DNA of 64,000 nt from NCBI GenBank assembly GCA_937146765.1, contig CAKZRP010000038.1:29879-93878 (forward strand), given 5' to 3'. The notes beneath the pieces are model-generated. The model was given only the letters and a program-made list of their open reading frames with translations, searched no databases and was not told the DNA's origin. Made by a program: the position numbers and the translations under genes. This DNA is from an uncultured Paracoccaceae bacterium. Its GTDB lineage: Bacteria > Pseudomonadota > Alphaproteobacteria > Rhodobacterales > Rhodobacteraceae. Of the stretch, positions 1 through 9,472 are shown one piece after another (within the stretch, counting starts at the first letter, position 1; each line of letters starts with the position of its first letter).

Positions 1-934
1 AGGTCGCAATCACATGGCGCACCATATCCGCCTGTACATGTCGGATATCGTGCCGCCAGGCCTTCTCTTGAGGAGAGTTGGTGACAAGCTCATAACTCGG
101 GAAGTAATCGACAAAATCATACTCGCTCTGGATTTCCTGTGCCACTGTCCGCAGGGTCGACTTCGAATAGCTGTTGGCGACGATAATGTCCTGGTCTGTG
201 AAGGTGCGGTTCAGAGGCACCGGTGAGACCGTCAGGATTATCTTGACATCCTTGCGGCTCTTGGCACGGATTAATTCGATCAGTGTTTTGACCGATTTCA
301 GGTTCTCTGCATAATCGGTGTTCTCGAAGCGGAAACGGTTCCCCTCCCGGGCAAACTTCCAGTGAATGGGAGCGACGTTCATGGGGACGTGCAATTCATC
401 ATCCCACCAGACCTCGGTCAGGCCCAGGGTGATGAAAACCACATCAGCATCCTGGATCCGCTTGACGCTGGAGCGGACAACCTCCTGAACAGCGACGGCG
501 TCCTCGTACCCCAGGGTGCGCAGGCGGTGGAGTTGCGGATTGAAAAACTGCCCCGGGGCGGCTTCGATCAGCCCCTTACCCGGCAACTCGACGTCGTTGA
601 GACATTGTTCCAGCTCCACCAGCATGGAATGCGTGGTGAATTTTGTCATGATGGATGAATTGTCACCGTTGAGCTGCGCATCGCAGGCGGCCGGAAGGTC
701 TTCGATCTGAGAAAGAACACGCCTGTTCTCCCGTAAGAAGGCTTTCTCGATCTCCCGGGCAAAGCATGAGCCAATCATGTAAAAGCCCATGTCTTTGGAA
801 AGTTGGAACTTCGGTGTGTGGTTGACTTCCAGGTAATCTCCCGTCGTCAGCCGGGTTGCGGCATCATGGGGGGCATGTCCTTCCGTCTCGTATTTGCTTT
901 CCAGGCCCCGCGCCCATGTATTCATCTTACGCAT
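1..934 (-). CDS. GSCFA-domain protein (3' end cut by window)
   Basis: The reading frame is open from 934 down to base 1, giving about 311 residues without the C-terminus. The family-naming GSCFA motif is at residues 55-59 (MIGSCFAREIE). It is followed by SGNH-like blocks: TLGLTEVW at 169-176, TVSPVPLNRTF near 234-244 and a late D-x-RHV. GSCFA proteins are SGNH/GDSL-like putative hydrolases or acyl-esterases often found with surface-glycan genes; the substrate is unknown. The ATG at 934 has an AGGAA ribosome site about 6 bases upstream; an in-frame ATG at 925 is the alternative. It is the last visible member of the minus-strand glycan set, 214 bases downstream of the next gene, and has the lower GC of the first 5.9 kb. 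Confidence 0.85.
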   Translation of the reverse strand, partial: MRKMNTWARGLESKYETEGHAPHDAATRLTTGDYLEVNHTPKFQLSKDMGFYMIGSCFAREIEKAFLRENRRVLSQIEDLPAACDAQLNGDNSSIMTKFTTHSMLVELEQCLNDVELPGKGLIEAAPGQFFNPQLHRLRTLGYEDAVAVQEVVRSSVKRIQDADVVFITLGLTEVWWDDELHVPMNVAPIHWKFAREGNRFRFENTDYAENLKSVKTLIELIRAKSRKDVKIILTVSPVPLNRTFTDQDIIVANSYSKSTLRTVAQEIQSEYDFVDYFPSYELVTNSPQEKAWRHDIRHVQADMVRHVIAT

Positions 935-1148
935 CTTGTGTTCCTGCCTTTATGAACAGCGAGTGCTGCGCCCGCGTGTGATATGTTGTGGTGCTATACC
1001 TTGCATCTTCAGGGGTGAGCGGTGCGCAGTATTTTTTGAGCAATCTTAGTGTCTTTGAGTCTTAAGTTTCAATGATCCTGGGGCAGCGTTTTCGGTGCAG
1101 GGATCAGTTGGCGGCTTTGGAGACCAAGAGTGTGAGGGCTTGTCGAGG

Positions 1149-2411
1149 TCATGCGTTCAGGCGCTTCTTGGAGGCAACATCTTGCAGGATCGTTCTCGCA
1201 ATCTCTGAGGTATCATAGCGGAACAGGTCCGGTTGTCCGTATTCGGGGGATATCAGGTAATACTTCATCAGTCGGGCGACATGATCGCGGAGAACCCCCC
1301 GGCGTTCTTCGCGTTCGTCGTCTGCCAAAGCCCTCTGCACGGCCTGTTCCAGCTGATTGCGGTAAGGGGCTTCCTGAACCAACCCGGAGCCGGTGAGCTG
1401 CATTCGCCCCATGAGCACGACAGGGCAGTCGTACAGCAGAGCCATGTATGCACTTTGAGATACGATGGTGGCCAAGGCATCTGCGACTTTGAGAAGTTCA
1501 ATGAGGTCTATGCTTTTATCAATAACGGTCAGGCAGTCCGAATAAGATTCCTGTTCCGTACTGACGTGTTTGATCGAGGGATGGGCTTTGTAAAGGATAT
1601 GCCAGTTGTTCTTTCTGGCGAGATGCAACAGAGTCTCGAGACCGATCTCAGTGCTCACGAAGTCGGCTGTATGTTTCAGGGACCGGCGCCGGGTAAAGGG
1701 TTGGAGACCGGTTTTGAAATCATTCACTCCCGCGTAGAGAATTTTCGGGCGTGTGTCGGCAGCCAATCTCCCCTCAATTCCTGCTTCTTGCAGGCTTGCC
1801 CCTCGGCCCTTGCGGTTCAGGCCATGATCAACGGCATATTGCAGATAGGCTGCTGCATGGCGTTTGTCAGCTTTACTGATTGGCAGATCTTTGAACCGTT
1901 CCGGAGCTCGGGCAATCCAGCTTTCGGCCATTTGCCCTTGGAATTCAAAGCACCAAGAGCCAGGGAGGACTCCGTTCTCACCAAACATAACGGGAATATC
2001 ATTCCGTTCACACCAATCTGCAATTGCATAGTGATAGGCATTGAATTGATGCCAGAGGATCACAAGGTCCGGTTTGAACTGTTCCAGTTCCTGTTCGATA
2101 TACTGGCGGTACATATAGAGTGAGGTGTAGCAGTCTCGAACCGATTTCTTGGGATGGTCATACTGGTAAGTGGCGGCCTGAATGCGCAAAGAGCGATCAG
2201 TCAGGCGGATGTCGGGATGCAGGGCGATGCCAGCGCTTTTCAGCGGGCGTTCTATCAGGTTCGGCAGCACAAGATTGCGAGCCACCGTGTCCAGAGGTCT
2301 CCGGCTGGTGCGGCAGACGTCGGCGCCGCGCGCCTTAAAGTCCTTCAGGACAGCCTCGATACGTGCCATCCGGACTGGATCATCACCATAGTCACTGTAA
2401 AAGACACGCAT
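1149..2411 (-). CDS. Capsule/GT-B-type glycosyltransferase-like protein
   Basis: This 420-residue soluble protein has no signal peptide or membrane helix. A second half containing YKAHPSIKH (near residue 275), a serine-rich ADALATIVSQSAYMALL segment and PVVLMG resembles the nucleotide-sugar-binding half of GT-B capsule polysaccharide transferases and Kdo-transferase-like proteins. Those families use a conserved H-P and a late S-x-x-x-x-E/A-L. The first half (MRVFYSDYGDDP) is not recognisable. Its ATG overlaps the stop of the upstream gene by one base, so the two are translationally coupled and probably act on the same glycan. The assignment to a specific transferase family is inference from fold-like motifs only. 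Confidence 0.65.
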   Translation of the reverse strand: MRVFYSDYGDDPVRMARIEAVLKDFKARGADVCRTSRRPLDTVARNLVLPNLIERPLKSAGIALHPDIRLTDRSLRIQAATYQYDHPKKSVRDCYTSLYMYRQYIEQELEQFKPDLVILWHQFNAYHYAIADWCERNDIPVMFGENGVLPGSWCFEFQGQMAESWIARAPERFKDLPISKADKRHAAAYLQYAVDHGLNRKGRGASLQEAGIEGRLAADTRPKILYAGVNDFKTGLQPFTRRRSLKHTADFVSTEIGLETLLHLARKNNWHILYKAHPSIKHVSTEQESYSDCLTVIDKSIDLIELLKVADALATIVSQSAYMALLYDCPVVLMGRMQLTGSGLVQEAPYRNQLEQAVQRALADDEREERRGVLRDHVARLMKYYLISPEYGQPDLFRYDTSEIARTILQDVASKKRLNA

Positions 2412-5400
2412 CAGACCGCTGCCCTCTTCCTGCCCTGGCGGGCTTGGAGTTTTTCCCGAGCCTCTGTTGCCAGCTGTTCGTAGCGTGCGGCAATGCTGTA
2501 CAATTCCTGTTCACTCACAAGCCCATAGGTCAGTTCAGCTTCCCGGCAGCCATCCAGGTACACTTTGCGGGCGAGTTCAAAAAGATCCGGGCTGAATTTG
2601 AGCGCTGCAGGTGTCTCACCGGCCGTGGCGAACGCATGCTGCAGGGTTTGGCTGAAGGCGCTGAGCCCCGCTGTTGTCAGGACCTGCGGGGTCTGGGTCC
2701 GCGAACGACCGCTCTGGGGCGCTTGCAGCACTTCGGAGATTTTCGCCCGGAGGGCGGCATGGTCGCCCCAAGGTACAAAATGGCCGTGATCCTCGCTGAA
2801 TTCCGTCAGGACAGGCAAATCATAGGCGATGCAGGGGGTGCCCATATAGCCAGCTTCGACCGGGGGATATCCGAACCCTTCAAACAAGGAGGGGAAGATC
2901 ATCAGTTCTGACTTGGCGATCTCCTCGTATTTCTCCCGGTCCGAGATCATGTAAAGCAGCTTTAGGGAGAGACCGAGGGAGGCCAGTCGTGCTGTAAATG
3001 CGCTCAGAGTCTCGTCATCCGGCAAATCAGAGGTGCCGGCGATGAGCGCCAGAGTATAGCCTTCCATCTCTGGGGTGATGCAGTCGAAAATTGCGTTTAT
3101 GTTCTTGTGAGCACTCACATTTCCGAACCGGCTGATCAGGATGATCTGTTTCTCTCGAACGATGTCCTGTTTTTTCACCAGGTCCGCAATCGGACTGTTG
3201 ATCGCAGGAGGAGCCACTGCGAATGAAGGCGTGTGATAGAGGGTCTGATAGAAGCTTTCCGCAAAAGGTACGGCGGTCTGGGCCGACGAAAGTATGATGT
3301 CCGAGAAGCAGGCAGCTGCGAACCAGTTGTCGGCATCGCTCATCTTTTTGGGAGTCGGGGAGAGGGCGTTGAACCAGTTCGGGCTTTCAAAGTTCAGAAA
3401 AGCCGTCTTGGCGTTGCAGGATTTCGCCTTCTCAAACACTTGGTAGTACATACTGGGGTTGCTGGAACCGTCAGGTAGAACAACGACATAGTTGAAATCT
3501 CCTGCCGGAGCTTGCAGGAAATCGTCGATCCAGTAGCTAACTTTGTGGTGATTGGGGCTGTAGGCAAGATCCCCGGACCACGGAGGCATGTTGTTGCTCC
3601 AGACAACAACCTCATCACAGAAATCAGCCATTGCTTCGGCCAGAATGGTGCCATGATAGCGGCCACCGGAGAAATGGCGGCGGTTCATACGCATGACAAC
3701 CAGCGCCCGTGAGCGCGGTGCCGTTTCGGCTGGCGCGGTTTGTTCCGTGCGGGAGCGGGGCGCGCGCAGGCGGCGCGCAGGGTTCGTCGGGTCTCCTTCG
3801 AAACAGCCTTCGGGCGCGGGGCGGGCATGGACTGCCGGGGTGAAAGACGGGGCTAGGGCAAAAAACGATTTGCCCAGAGCCTCTCCGGCGAGAAAGCTTT
3901 CATGGACCGAAGACAGATAACGGTCTTCCGTGGCCTGTGCTCGATTGATAGCAAATGTCGGGTGTGCTTGATGACCACTGTCCACCAGATCATGGTACTG
4001 GGCTGCTTTCGAATGCGCCCAGAAGTCTTCATTGTTGGAAGGATTGGGGTCACGCCCATCAAGACCCAACATAAAGACCGTGTCGCTGAATGTCGCTGCG
4101 ATCGGAAGCATGTGGATGTTGAGCGTGCTGTCGAAACGGGGCAGAGACCATATGTTTTCCAGATCGCAGTTCAGCCCTGTGAAACCCTGTTCGCACAGGA
4201 TGACCCTATCTCGGATTTCCGGATGTTTCTGTACGAGAAGGAACCCGATGGCGGCTGATGTAAAAAGATAAACGTTGCGTTCTGTGAGTGCTTTGATGAG
4301 ATCTGCGCGGAAGGTCTCTGCATATTTTGAGACGCCGAAGTGGCTGACGGCATCGCCTGCGCAAATAAAGGCGGGGCGAATATGGTCGAGCAATGCGTCA
4401 TTTGCGACTATCGAATTACAGGCCACGGTCATGCAGGCGCTGAAGTCAAAGTCGAAGGCCTTGTCGATGGATGGCCCGGTCCCAAAGACCGCGCTGCAGC
4501 TCTTGCCCGCCTCGCGTTGCTCTCGAAGGGCACCGCGGAACCGCTCCTGACTCTCCTGAAGCCAAAGCGCCTTATCCTCTTCGGGCAGGAGCATCCAAGG
4601 ACCCCGGCAATAGTTCCCGTATTCTACGGAGGCTGGGTCATGGGTCGCTACGGTGATGATTGTGGGCTTCTTGCCCAGAATTTTTGCGAGATACTTCTGC
4701 AAATCGGGAGCCAAGGGGCGCCAAACATAGATGGTCTGGGCGCGCAGCAGGGCATCTAAATAGGTCGCGTTGGGGGGGAGGCATTCCAATGTCGTGGTGT
4801 CGAGGTTACGTGTTGCAAAACACTCAGGTACCGGACCCGGGGTGTTCTGCCCCTCAGGTGCGGCAAAGGTTACACGCGTCACAGGTGATCCCGTGCCGGT
4901 CAGGTACCAACTTGCCCGGTGAAAATGATCGGAAAGCGTTGCTTGATTGTCGAAAGGGGGGAAATAGCAAATTTCGCCCTTAGCCCGCTCGGGTCTGGGA
5001 TAGTCCGCCAGAGACTGTTTCAGCGCGAACAGATCTTCCAGATCTAGCGTATCTTCGAGGCGTGTCACATCCCGGAAGACGGACGGGGTGGTTGCTGTGA
5101 CCCTGCGAGGTGAATCATTCAATGAAACTATTGTGGACGTGGCACTGAGAGAGGGGTTACCCCGCTCCATAAGCGTTATTTGCTCTCTGTCACGCAGTCC
5201 TGCGACCGGAACGCTTATCCTCACAGGGCGCCGACCGCGGCTGTTCAGGGGGAGGACGTTGCTATGAACGACGCCAAGAGCGACGTTGTCCTTGGCGGTG
5301 ACTGTGAAGTCCAATGCGTCCCGATCCGTCTGAATCTCAGCGTCGATAAAACATTGGCTGCGAAGCGGGCTGTACACACACTTCTGAATGGTCAGAGTTT

Positions 5401-5881
5401 CGTTCGCCTGTGTTTCGACCGCCAAATTCGTAATGATCTTGTCAAATGCGTGCTGTCTGTTCTCCGATACATAAACGATACGTGCACGACTCCCGGCAGG
5501 GAGGAGTTCCACATCGACATGTGCCCGCCAACCACTTTTCTTGTTGCCATATTGTGGCAGTCTTTCGAAAACGTCGAGCCGGTCCTCTGTCCCTGGCTTC
5601 ACGGCAGAGATGATGTTTGTGTCGACGACCTGAAGAAACAAATCGAACCGCGGCTCTGGCGACAAGCACCATCCATTGACTGCCACTTGTTTGGTTTTCG
5701 GGTTGTACTCAGCTTTCGAAATACGAATTTCAGCTTGCAGTCCGGCATAGAAGCTTTCGTCATTCTCGGCTGGAGTTTGAGAAAGGGATAATACTTGCTG
5801 AAAAGAGGGAGAGCTGCCGTCGACTGTTGGATTGCTGTTGTCGGACGAGGGGGCTCGGGTGGTCTTGCGTTTGAAAATCAT
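2411..5881 (-). CDS. Fusion of unknown N-domain, MptE-like/DUF115 domain and GT4 glycosyltransferase
   Basis: This 1156-residue multidomain protein has three regions. Residues 1 to about 450 are unrecognised and start with a low-complexity Ser/Thr-rich segment. Around 465-690 is an MptE-like/DUF115 (Maf-type) module beginning CSAVFGTGPSIDKA near 469, with a later MLGLDGRDPNP stretch. From about 740 to the end is a GT4-type glycosyltransferase, with VVVLPDGSSNPSM, ILISRFGNVSAHKNI near 914 and the E-x7-E signature SLFEGFGYPPVEAGYMGTP near 1000. DUF115 proteins include flagellin-glycosylating Maf enzymes, so a role in glycosylating a protein or lipid carrier is plausible. The start ATG overlaps the upstream stop (ATGA) and the stop overlaps the downstream start. 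GC is lower than in the gene before it. Confidence 0.8.
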   Translation of the reverse strand: MIFKRKTTRAPSSDNSNPTVDGSSPSFQQVLSLSQTPAENDESFYAGLQAEIRISKAEYNPKTKQVAVNGWCLSPEPRFDLFLQVVDTNIISAVKPGTEDRLDVFERLPQYGNKKSGWRAHVDVELLPAGSRARIVYVSENRQHAFDKIITNLAVETQANETLTIQKCVYSPLRSQCFIDAEIQTDRDALDFTVTAKDNVALGVVHSNVLPLNSRGRRPVRISVPVAGLRDREQITLMERGNPSLSATSTIVSLNDSPRRVTATTPSVFRDVTRLEDTLDLEDLFALKQSLADYPRPERAKGEICYFPPFDNQATLSDHFHRASWYLTGTGSPVTRVTFAAPEGQNTPGPVPECFATRNLDTTTLECLPPNATYLDALLRAQTIYVWRPLAPDLQKYLAKILGKKPTIITVATHDPASVEYGNYCRGPWMLLPEEDKALWLQESQERFRGALREQREAGKSCSAVFGTGPSIDKAFDFDFSACMTVACNSIVANDALLDHIRPAFICAGDAVSHFGVSKYAETFRADLIKALTERNVYLFTSAAIGFLLVQKHPEIRDRVILCEQGFTGLNCDLENIWSLPRFDSTLNIHMLPIAATFSDTVFMLGLDGRDPNPSNNEDFWAHSKAAQYHDLVDSGHQAHPTFAINRAQATEDRYLSSVHESFLAGEALGKSFFALAPSFTPAVHARPAPEGCFEGDPTNPARRLRAPRSRTEQTAPAETAPRSRALVVMRMNRRHFSGGRYHGTILAEAMADFCDEVVVWSNNMPPWSGDLAYSPNHHKVSYWIDDFLQAPAGDFNYVVVLPDGSSNPSMYYQVFEKAKSCNAKTAFLNFESPNWFNALSPTPKKMSDADNWFAAACFSDIILSSAQTAVPFAESFYQTLYHTPSFAVAPPAINSPIADLVKKQDIVREKQIILISRFGNVSAHKNINAIFDCITPEMEGYTLALIAGTSDLPDDETLSAFTARLASLGLSLKLLYMISDREKYEEIAKSELMIFPSLFEGFGYPPVEAGYMGTPCIAYDLPVLTEFSEDHGHFVPWGDHAALRAKISEVLQAPQSGRSRTQTPQVLTTAGLSAFSQTLQHAFATAGETPAALKFSPDLFELARKVYLDGCREAELTYGLVSEQELYSIAARYEQLATEAREKLQARQGRKRAAV

Positions 5882-8562
5882 AACAGTTCCTGCGAATTTT
5901 GGTCCGGACAGAGGGCGGAGTGTTCGGTTGAGACGGGAGCGACCTTTAGCACGTCATCCAGATCGACGCGGGGGAAAATCTCGAGCTTGCTGGTGCGGCT
6001 GGCATTGTAGATGCGCACCCCGAGGGCGTCGCAGTAATCCTTGGCGAACTGGTAGGAGTGTTCGAGCCGGTCGAGCACCGGGTAGTGCCAGCGTTCGCCG
6101 GGCTTGCGGTAGTCGGGGTGGAAGTGGTTCACCTCGCCTTCCGAGACCAAAGCGCCGCCCTCTTTGGTCTTGGGCTCCACATAGGAATGGTCGAGGCCGA
6201 GGATGTAGATTTCCTCGAACCCCATGTGCACGGCCATCTGCAGCATCGAATAGGTGATGGTCGAGCCCCAGCAGATGCCCTTGGTCAGGTCGGTGGAAAA
6301 CTCCCGGAAGGGCGAGCGGTTGTCCTGTGGTGGCAGCCAGCGGGCATAGTGGTGATTGGCCTGGCGCGGCAGGTAGGGCAGCATGTGGTCGGCAAAGATC
6401 TTGGTGCAGCGGTCCACCGCCAGGATCTCGGCGCGGCAGGTCTGCGCCACCAGGAGGTCCTCGACCGAATAGAAGGTCGGCCGCCAGTCGGTCTCGTCGA
6501 AACAGAGGTAGATCTTGTTGGCGGCAAAAGTCACCTCACCCTTCAGCAGCTCCAGATCGCTGACGCGCAGGCTGGGGCCATTGCCGAGCACGAAGCAGCG
6601 CTGACCCCGGTAGCGGTTGCGCAGCCCGTTGAAGAAGGCGAGGTCGCCTTCGGTGACCTGCGGCGGGCGGTTGCGGGGACCGGCCTCGGCGACCAGGCGA
6701 GCCACCGTGTGCTGCAGCGCCAGCAGGCCCTGGTCCTGCGGCTGCGGGCTCAGCGGCGCGCGGGCCCCGTGCTTGCCATAGGTGGCCCAGAACACCGGCG
6801 AGGTGAAATGCGTCGCAGCCTGGCGATAGCGCGCCAGCAGCGCCGGGATCTCCTGTCGGATGCGTCGGCGCAGACGCCGCAGGGTCAGCATCTGGCGCAG
6901 GGCCAGGGGCGAGTTGCGTCGGACCGTATAGCCGACCTGCTTCTGGGCATTCCAGTAGCTGACCTCGCGGGCGCGGCGCACGTCGGTTTCGCCGTGCCGC
7001 CGGGTGGTGTCGAGGGTGACCCGGTCCCGGAGCGGCAGGAAATGGTTGTTCCAGGTGCGCTCGGTCAGGCGCTGGTTGCGCGGGCTGCTGGGCGGGGCCA
7101 GCCCGTTCACCACCGGCGCGCCTTCCGGCGCCTGGGCCATGGGGCGGTTCTTCTCGTGCCGGACCCGGCCAAAGACCCCGGCGAGGATCTCCTGTTCGCG
7201 GGCCACCAGATGCTCCGGACCCTGCAGGAAATCCCGCATCCCGTCCAGCAGCAGCTGGGCATGTTCGTAGCGCCGCCCGGAGACGAAATCGCGCACGATG
7301 GCGTCAAAACCGTACATGAAGAAGTCGCTGTCCTCGACCTCGCCGCGCAGGGCCAGCAAGAGCCAGCGGTTGCGGTGGCGGAAATACTGCATGGCGGCGG
7401 AGTATTTCTCCTCGAAGTCGTCATGCAGCACCCAGAAGGAGAAGGGGATCACCAGCTTCACCCCGGCCGCCTGCAGGCGCAGGGAATATTCCACGTCATC
7501 CATCTTGATGAAGAAGGGATAGGGCAGGCCGATGCGGTGCACATCCTTGACCGCAAAGCAGCTCCACCACCAGCCGGTGCTGTCGGGGTCGCGGTCCATG
7601 CCGAGGAAGGCGGGAATGTCGCCGGTGTCGAGCCCGGCCCCCAGCGCGCTGTCGCGGGGATGCACGGTGCCGGTGAACCTGTGGCCGAAACAGGCGCTCC
7701 GGCGCGGGATCTTCTGCGCCTCGGAGGTGGGATACATCGGCGCGCCGACGTGATAGCCCGGCTTCAGATAGCGCAGGAAGGCGGTGTTGCGGGCAAACAT
7801 CTCCGGGTGCAGGTAGATGTCGTCATCGAGCAGGCAGACATGGCTGAACCCCTGTGGGGCCAGCGCCCCGTAGCAGCTTTCGTAAATGCCGCGGCCAAAG
7901 CCGCCGGCGCCGCCGGTGTTGGTATTGGCCAGGACGGTGACATCCGCATCCGGCGTGACGCCACAGGCCCCGGCGCCGCCCCCGGCGCTGCCGTCATGGC
8001 CATTGTCCACGACCGTCAGATGCGCCTCATGGGCGGCGCGGTGGCGCTGCAGGTAGTCGCGGAAGACCTGGGCATTGTGCTGCACATACTCCGCCCGCCG
8101 GAAGGTGCAGAAGATGTAGTTGATGCGCAAGGCCGCAGTGACGGGTTGATCGTCGGTCACGAACAGCAGGTCGTAATTCGCCTTGCGAGTCGCGGCCTCT
8201 TCCGTGGTTTCCTGGATCTCCTCCACCTCGGGCAGCAGGGCGCCGTCCAGATCGGCGATCCGCAGGGCCGGCAGGACCTGGGTGCCGGGCCCGTCCTGCT
8301 CCAGCACGCCGAGCAGGTGCCTGCTGCCATCCGCGGCCACATGCTGCAGGCTGACCCGCACCCGGCCCGCCCGCACCACCAGCCGCACCCCGACCCAGGC
8401 CAGGGCGGTGGCGCGGCTCCAGGCCGGGATGTCGAAGCAGTTGACCACCGAGCCGCCGAATTCAGGCAGGTAGCGCTGCAGCTGGTAGAGCCCGTGCTGG
8501 GGCATGAACCGGCCGCTGCGGGCCTGATCGGGGAGCGAGGGGAAGGCGAGAGGAGAGGTCAT
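5878..8562 (-). CDS. Fusion of GlfT2-like GT2 glycosyltransferase and MptE-like/DUF115 domain
   Basis: This protein has 894 residues. After an N-terminal beta-rich domain (about 1-130) there is a GT2 core resembling mycobacterial galactofuranosyltransferase GlfT2: INYIFCTFRRAEYV near 150, ANTNTGGAGGFGRG, the acidic triad LLDDDIYLHPEMF near 244, then GWWWSCFAVKD near 329 followed by FIKMDDVEYSLR and a catalytic-type HDDF. The C-terminal third is an MptE-like/DUF115 module with CFVLGNGPSLRVSD near 659, WGSTITYSMLQMAVHMG and GLDHSYVEPK. That module is homologous to the C-terminal half of the 9447-11291 product. The protein probably transfers a furanose or similar sugar. It is coupled by ATGA overlap to the next gene and is high-GC, unlike that neighbour. 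Confidence 0.85.
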   Translation of the reverse strand: MTSPLAFPSLPDQARSGRFMPQHGLYQLQRYLPEFGGSVVNCFDIPAWSRATALAWVGVRLVVRAGRVRVSLQHVAADGSRHLLGVLEQDGPGTQVLPALRIADLDGALLPEVEEIQETTEEAATRKANYDLLFVTDDQPVTAALRINYIFCTFRRAEYVQHNAQVFRDYLQRHRAAHEAHLTVVDNGHDGSAGGGAGACGVTPDADVTVLANTNTGGAGGFGRGIYESCYGALAPQGFSHVCLLDDDIYLHPEMFARNTAFLRYLKPGYHVGAPMYPTSEAQKIPRRSACFGHRFTGTVHPRDSALGAGLDTGDIPAFLGMDRDPDSTGWWWSCFAVKDVHRIGLPYPFFIKMDDVEYSLRLQAAGVKLVIPFSFWVLHDDFEEKYSAAMQYFRHRNRWLLLALRGEVEDSDFFMYGFDAIVRDFVSGRRYEHAQLLLDGMRDFLQGPEHLVAREQEILAGVFGRVRHEKNRPMAQAPEGAPVVNGLAPPSSPRNQRLTERTWNNHFLPLRDRVTLDTTRRHGETDVRRAREVSYWNAQKQVGYTVRRNSPLALRQMLTLRRLRRRIRQEIPALLARYRQAATHFTSPVFWATYGKHGARAPLSPQPQDQGLLALQHTVARLVAEAGPRNRPPQVTEGDLAFFNGLRNRYRGQRCFVLGNGPSLRVSDLELLKGEVTFAANKIYLCFDETDWRPTFYSVEDLLVAQTCRAEILAVDRCTKIFADHMLPYLPRQANHHYARWLPPQDNRSPFREFSTDLTKGICWGSTITYSMLQMAVHMGFEEIYILGLDHSYVEPKTKEGGALVSEGEVNHFHPDYRKPGERWHYPVLDRLEHSYQFAKDYCDALGVRIYNASRTSKLEIFPRVDLDDVLKVAPVSTEHSALCPDQNSQELL

Positions 8563-8590
8563 GAAAAAGGTCTGTCCGGGGCGGTTTCTG

Positions 8591-9472
8591 TCACAGCGGG
8601 AAGCGCGGCTCGGCCCGGCCGGCGACCGGCAGGGTCAGGGCGAAGACCTGCCCGGCGGTGGCCTGCCATTCGGGCCGTTCTGCGGGCAGTTTCTGGCGGG
8701 CGGTGGTCACGAAGAGGGTCTTGAGATCCGCCCCGCCGAAGGCCGGGCAGGAGCTATGGCCGGTGGGCAGCGCGATGGCCGAGAGGAACTGTCCCTCGGG
8801 GCTGTAGCGCGCCACCCGGGCGGAACCCCATTGGGCGCTCCAGAGGCAGCCAGTAGCATCCACCACCGCGCCGTCGGGCTTGTGCTCGGGGCTGGAAGAC
8901 GTGGCGCGAAGATCCACAAAAATCTGTTTTTCACCTTCCGGCCAACCGGTTGCGGGATCGACGGGCTGGCGCCAGATGATCCGGGTCCTGGTATCGGCGA
9001 AATAGGCGCAGGCGCGGCCGTGGTCGAAACAGATGGCATTGGGCGTGCTCATGCCGGTTTCGATCACCCGCACCGCGCCCCCGGCCCAGCGGTAGAGCGT
9101 GCCGGCATCGGGATCGCCGGCCTTGCTCATGGTGCCGACCCAGAAGCCGCCCCAGGGATCGGCGCGGCCGTCGTTGGAGCGGGTCAGCGGATTGTCCGCC
9201 TCGATCTCGCAGAGCATCTCCTCCGCCCCGGTCTCGAGGTTGAAGCGGCTGAGGCCGGTCTCGCTGGCGAGGAGCAGGTTGTCCCGGTCGATCCAGCCCG
9301 CCGCGCTGGCCATGCGGTCGAGGGTCCAGTGCAGCGGCTGGTCACCCTGCCGCGACAGCAGGCGGCAGTTGACGATGTCGAACCAGAACAGCTGTTGGCG
9401 CTCGGGGTGCCAGAGCGGGCCTTCGCCCAGGGTGCAGGCGCGGTCGTCAAAGATCTGCGGTATGGCGGTCAT
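8591..9472 (-). CDS. SMP-30/gluconolactonase/LRE family protein
   Basis: This 293-residue beta-propeller enzyme of the SMP-30/regucalcin/gluconolactonase family shows the metal-ligand Glu in TLGEGPLWH at the N-terminus, ASAAGWIDRDN, NDGRADPWGGFWVGTMS (Asn/Asp ligands) and TPNAICFDHG. Family members hydrolyse sugar lactones such as gluconolactone with a divalent metal. The ATG at 9472 is chosen over the longer frame because AGGAGT lies about 6 bases upstream and family similarity begins there. The start lies inside the 3' end of the upstream gene (about 26 bases of overlap). Its presence in a glycan operon suggests sugar-acid metabolism, but the actual substrate cannot be seen. Confidence 0.85.
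   Translation of the reverse strand: MTAIPQIFDDRACTLGEGPLWHPERQQLFWFDIVNCRLLSRQGDQPLHWTLDRMASAAGWIDRDNLLLASETGLSRFNLETGAEEMLCEIEADNPLTRSNDGRADPWGGFWVGTMSKAGDPDAGTLYRWAGGAVRVIETGMSTPNAICFDHGRACAYFADTRTRIIWRQPVDPATGWPEGEKQIFVDLRATSSSPEHKPDGAVVDATGCLWSAQWGSARVARYSPEGQFLSAIALPTGHSSCPAFGGADLKTLFVTTARQKLPAERPEWQATAGQVFALTLPVAGRAEPRFPL

Noticed and set aside
6058..8724. 888-codon open frame on the plus strand opposite the GlfT2-like gene
   Set aside because: It is the antisense shadow of a high-GC gene: low-complexity Gly/Ala/His/Val-rich product, no motifs, and full overlap with a well-supported gene.
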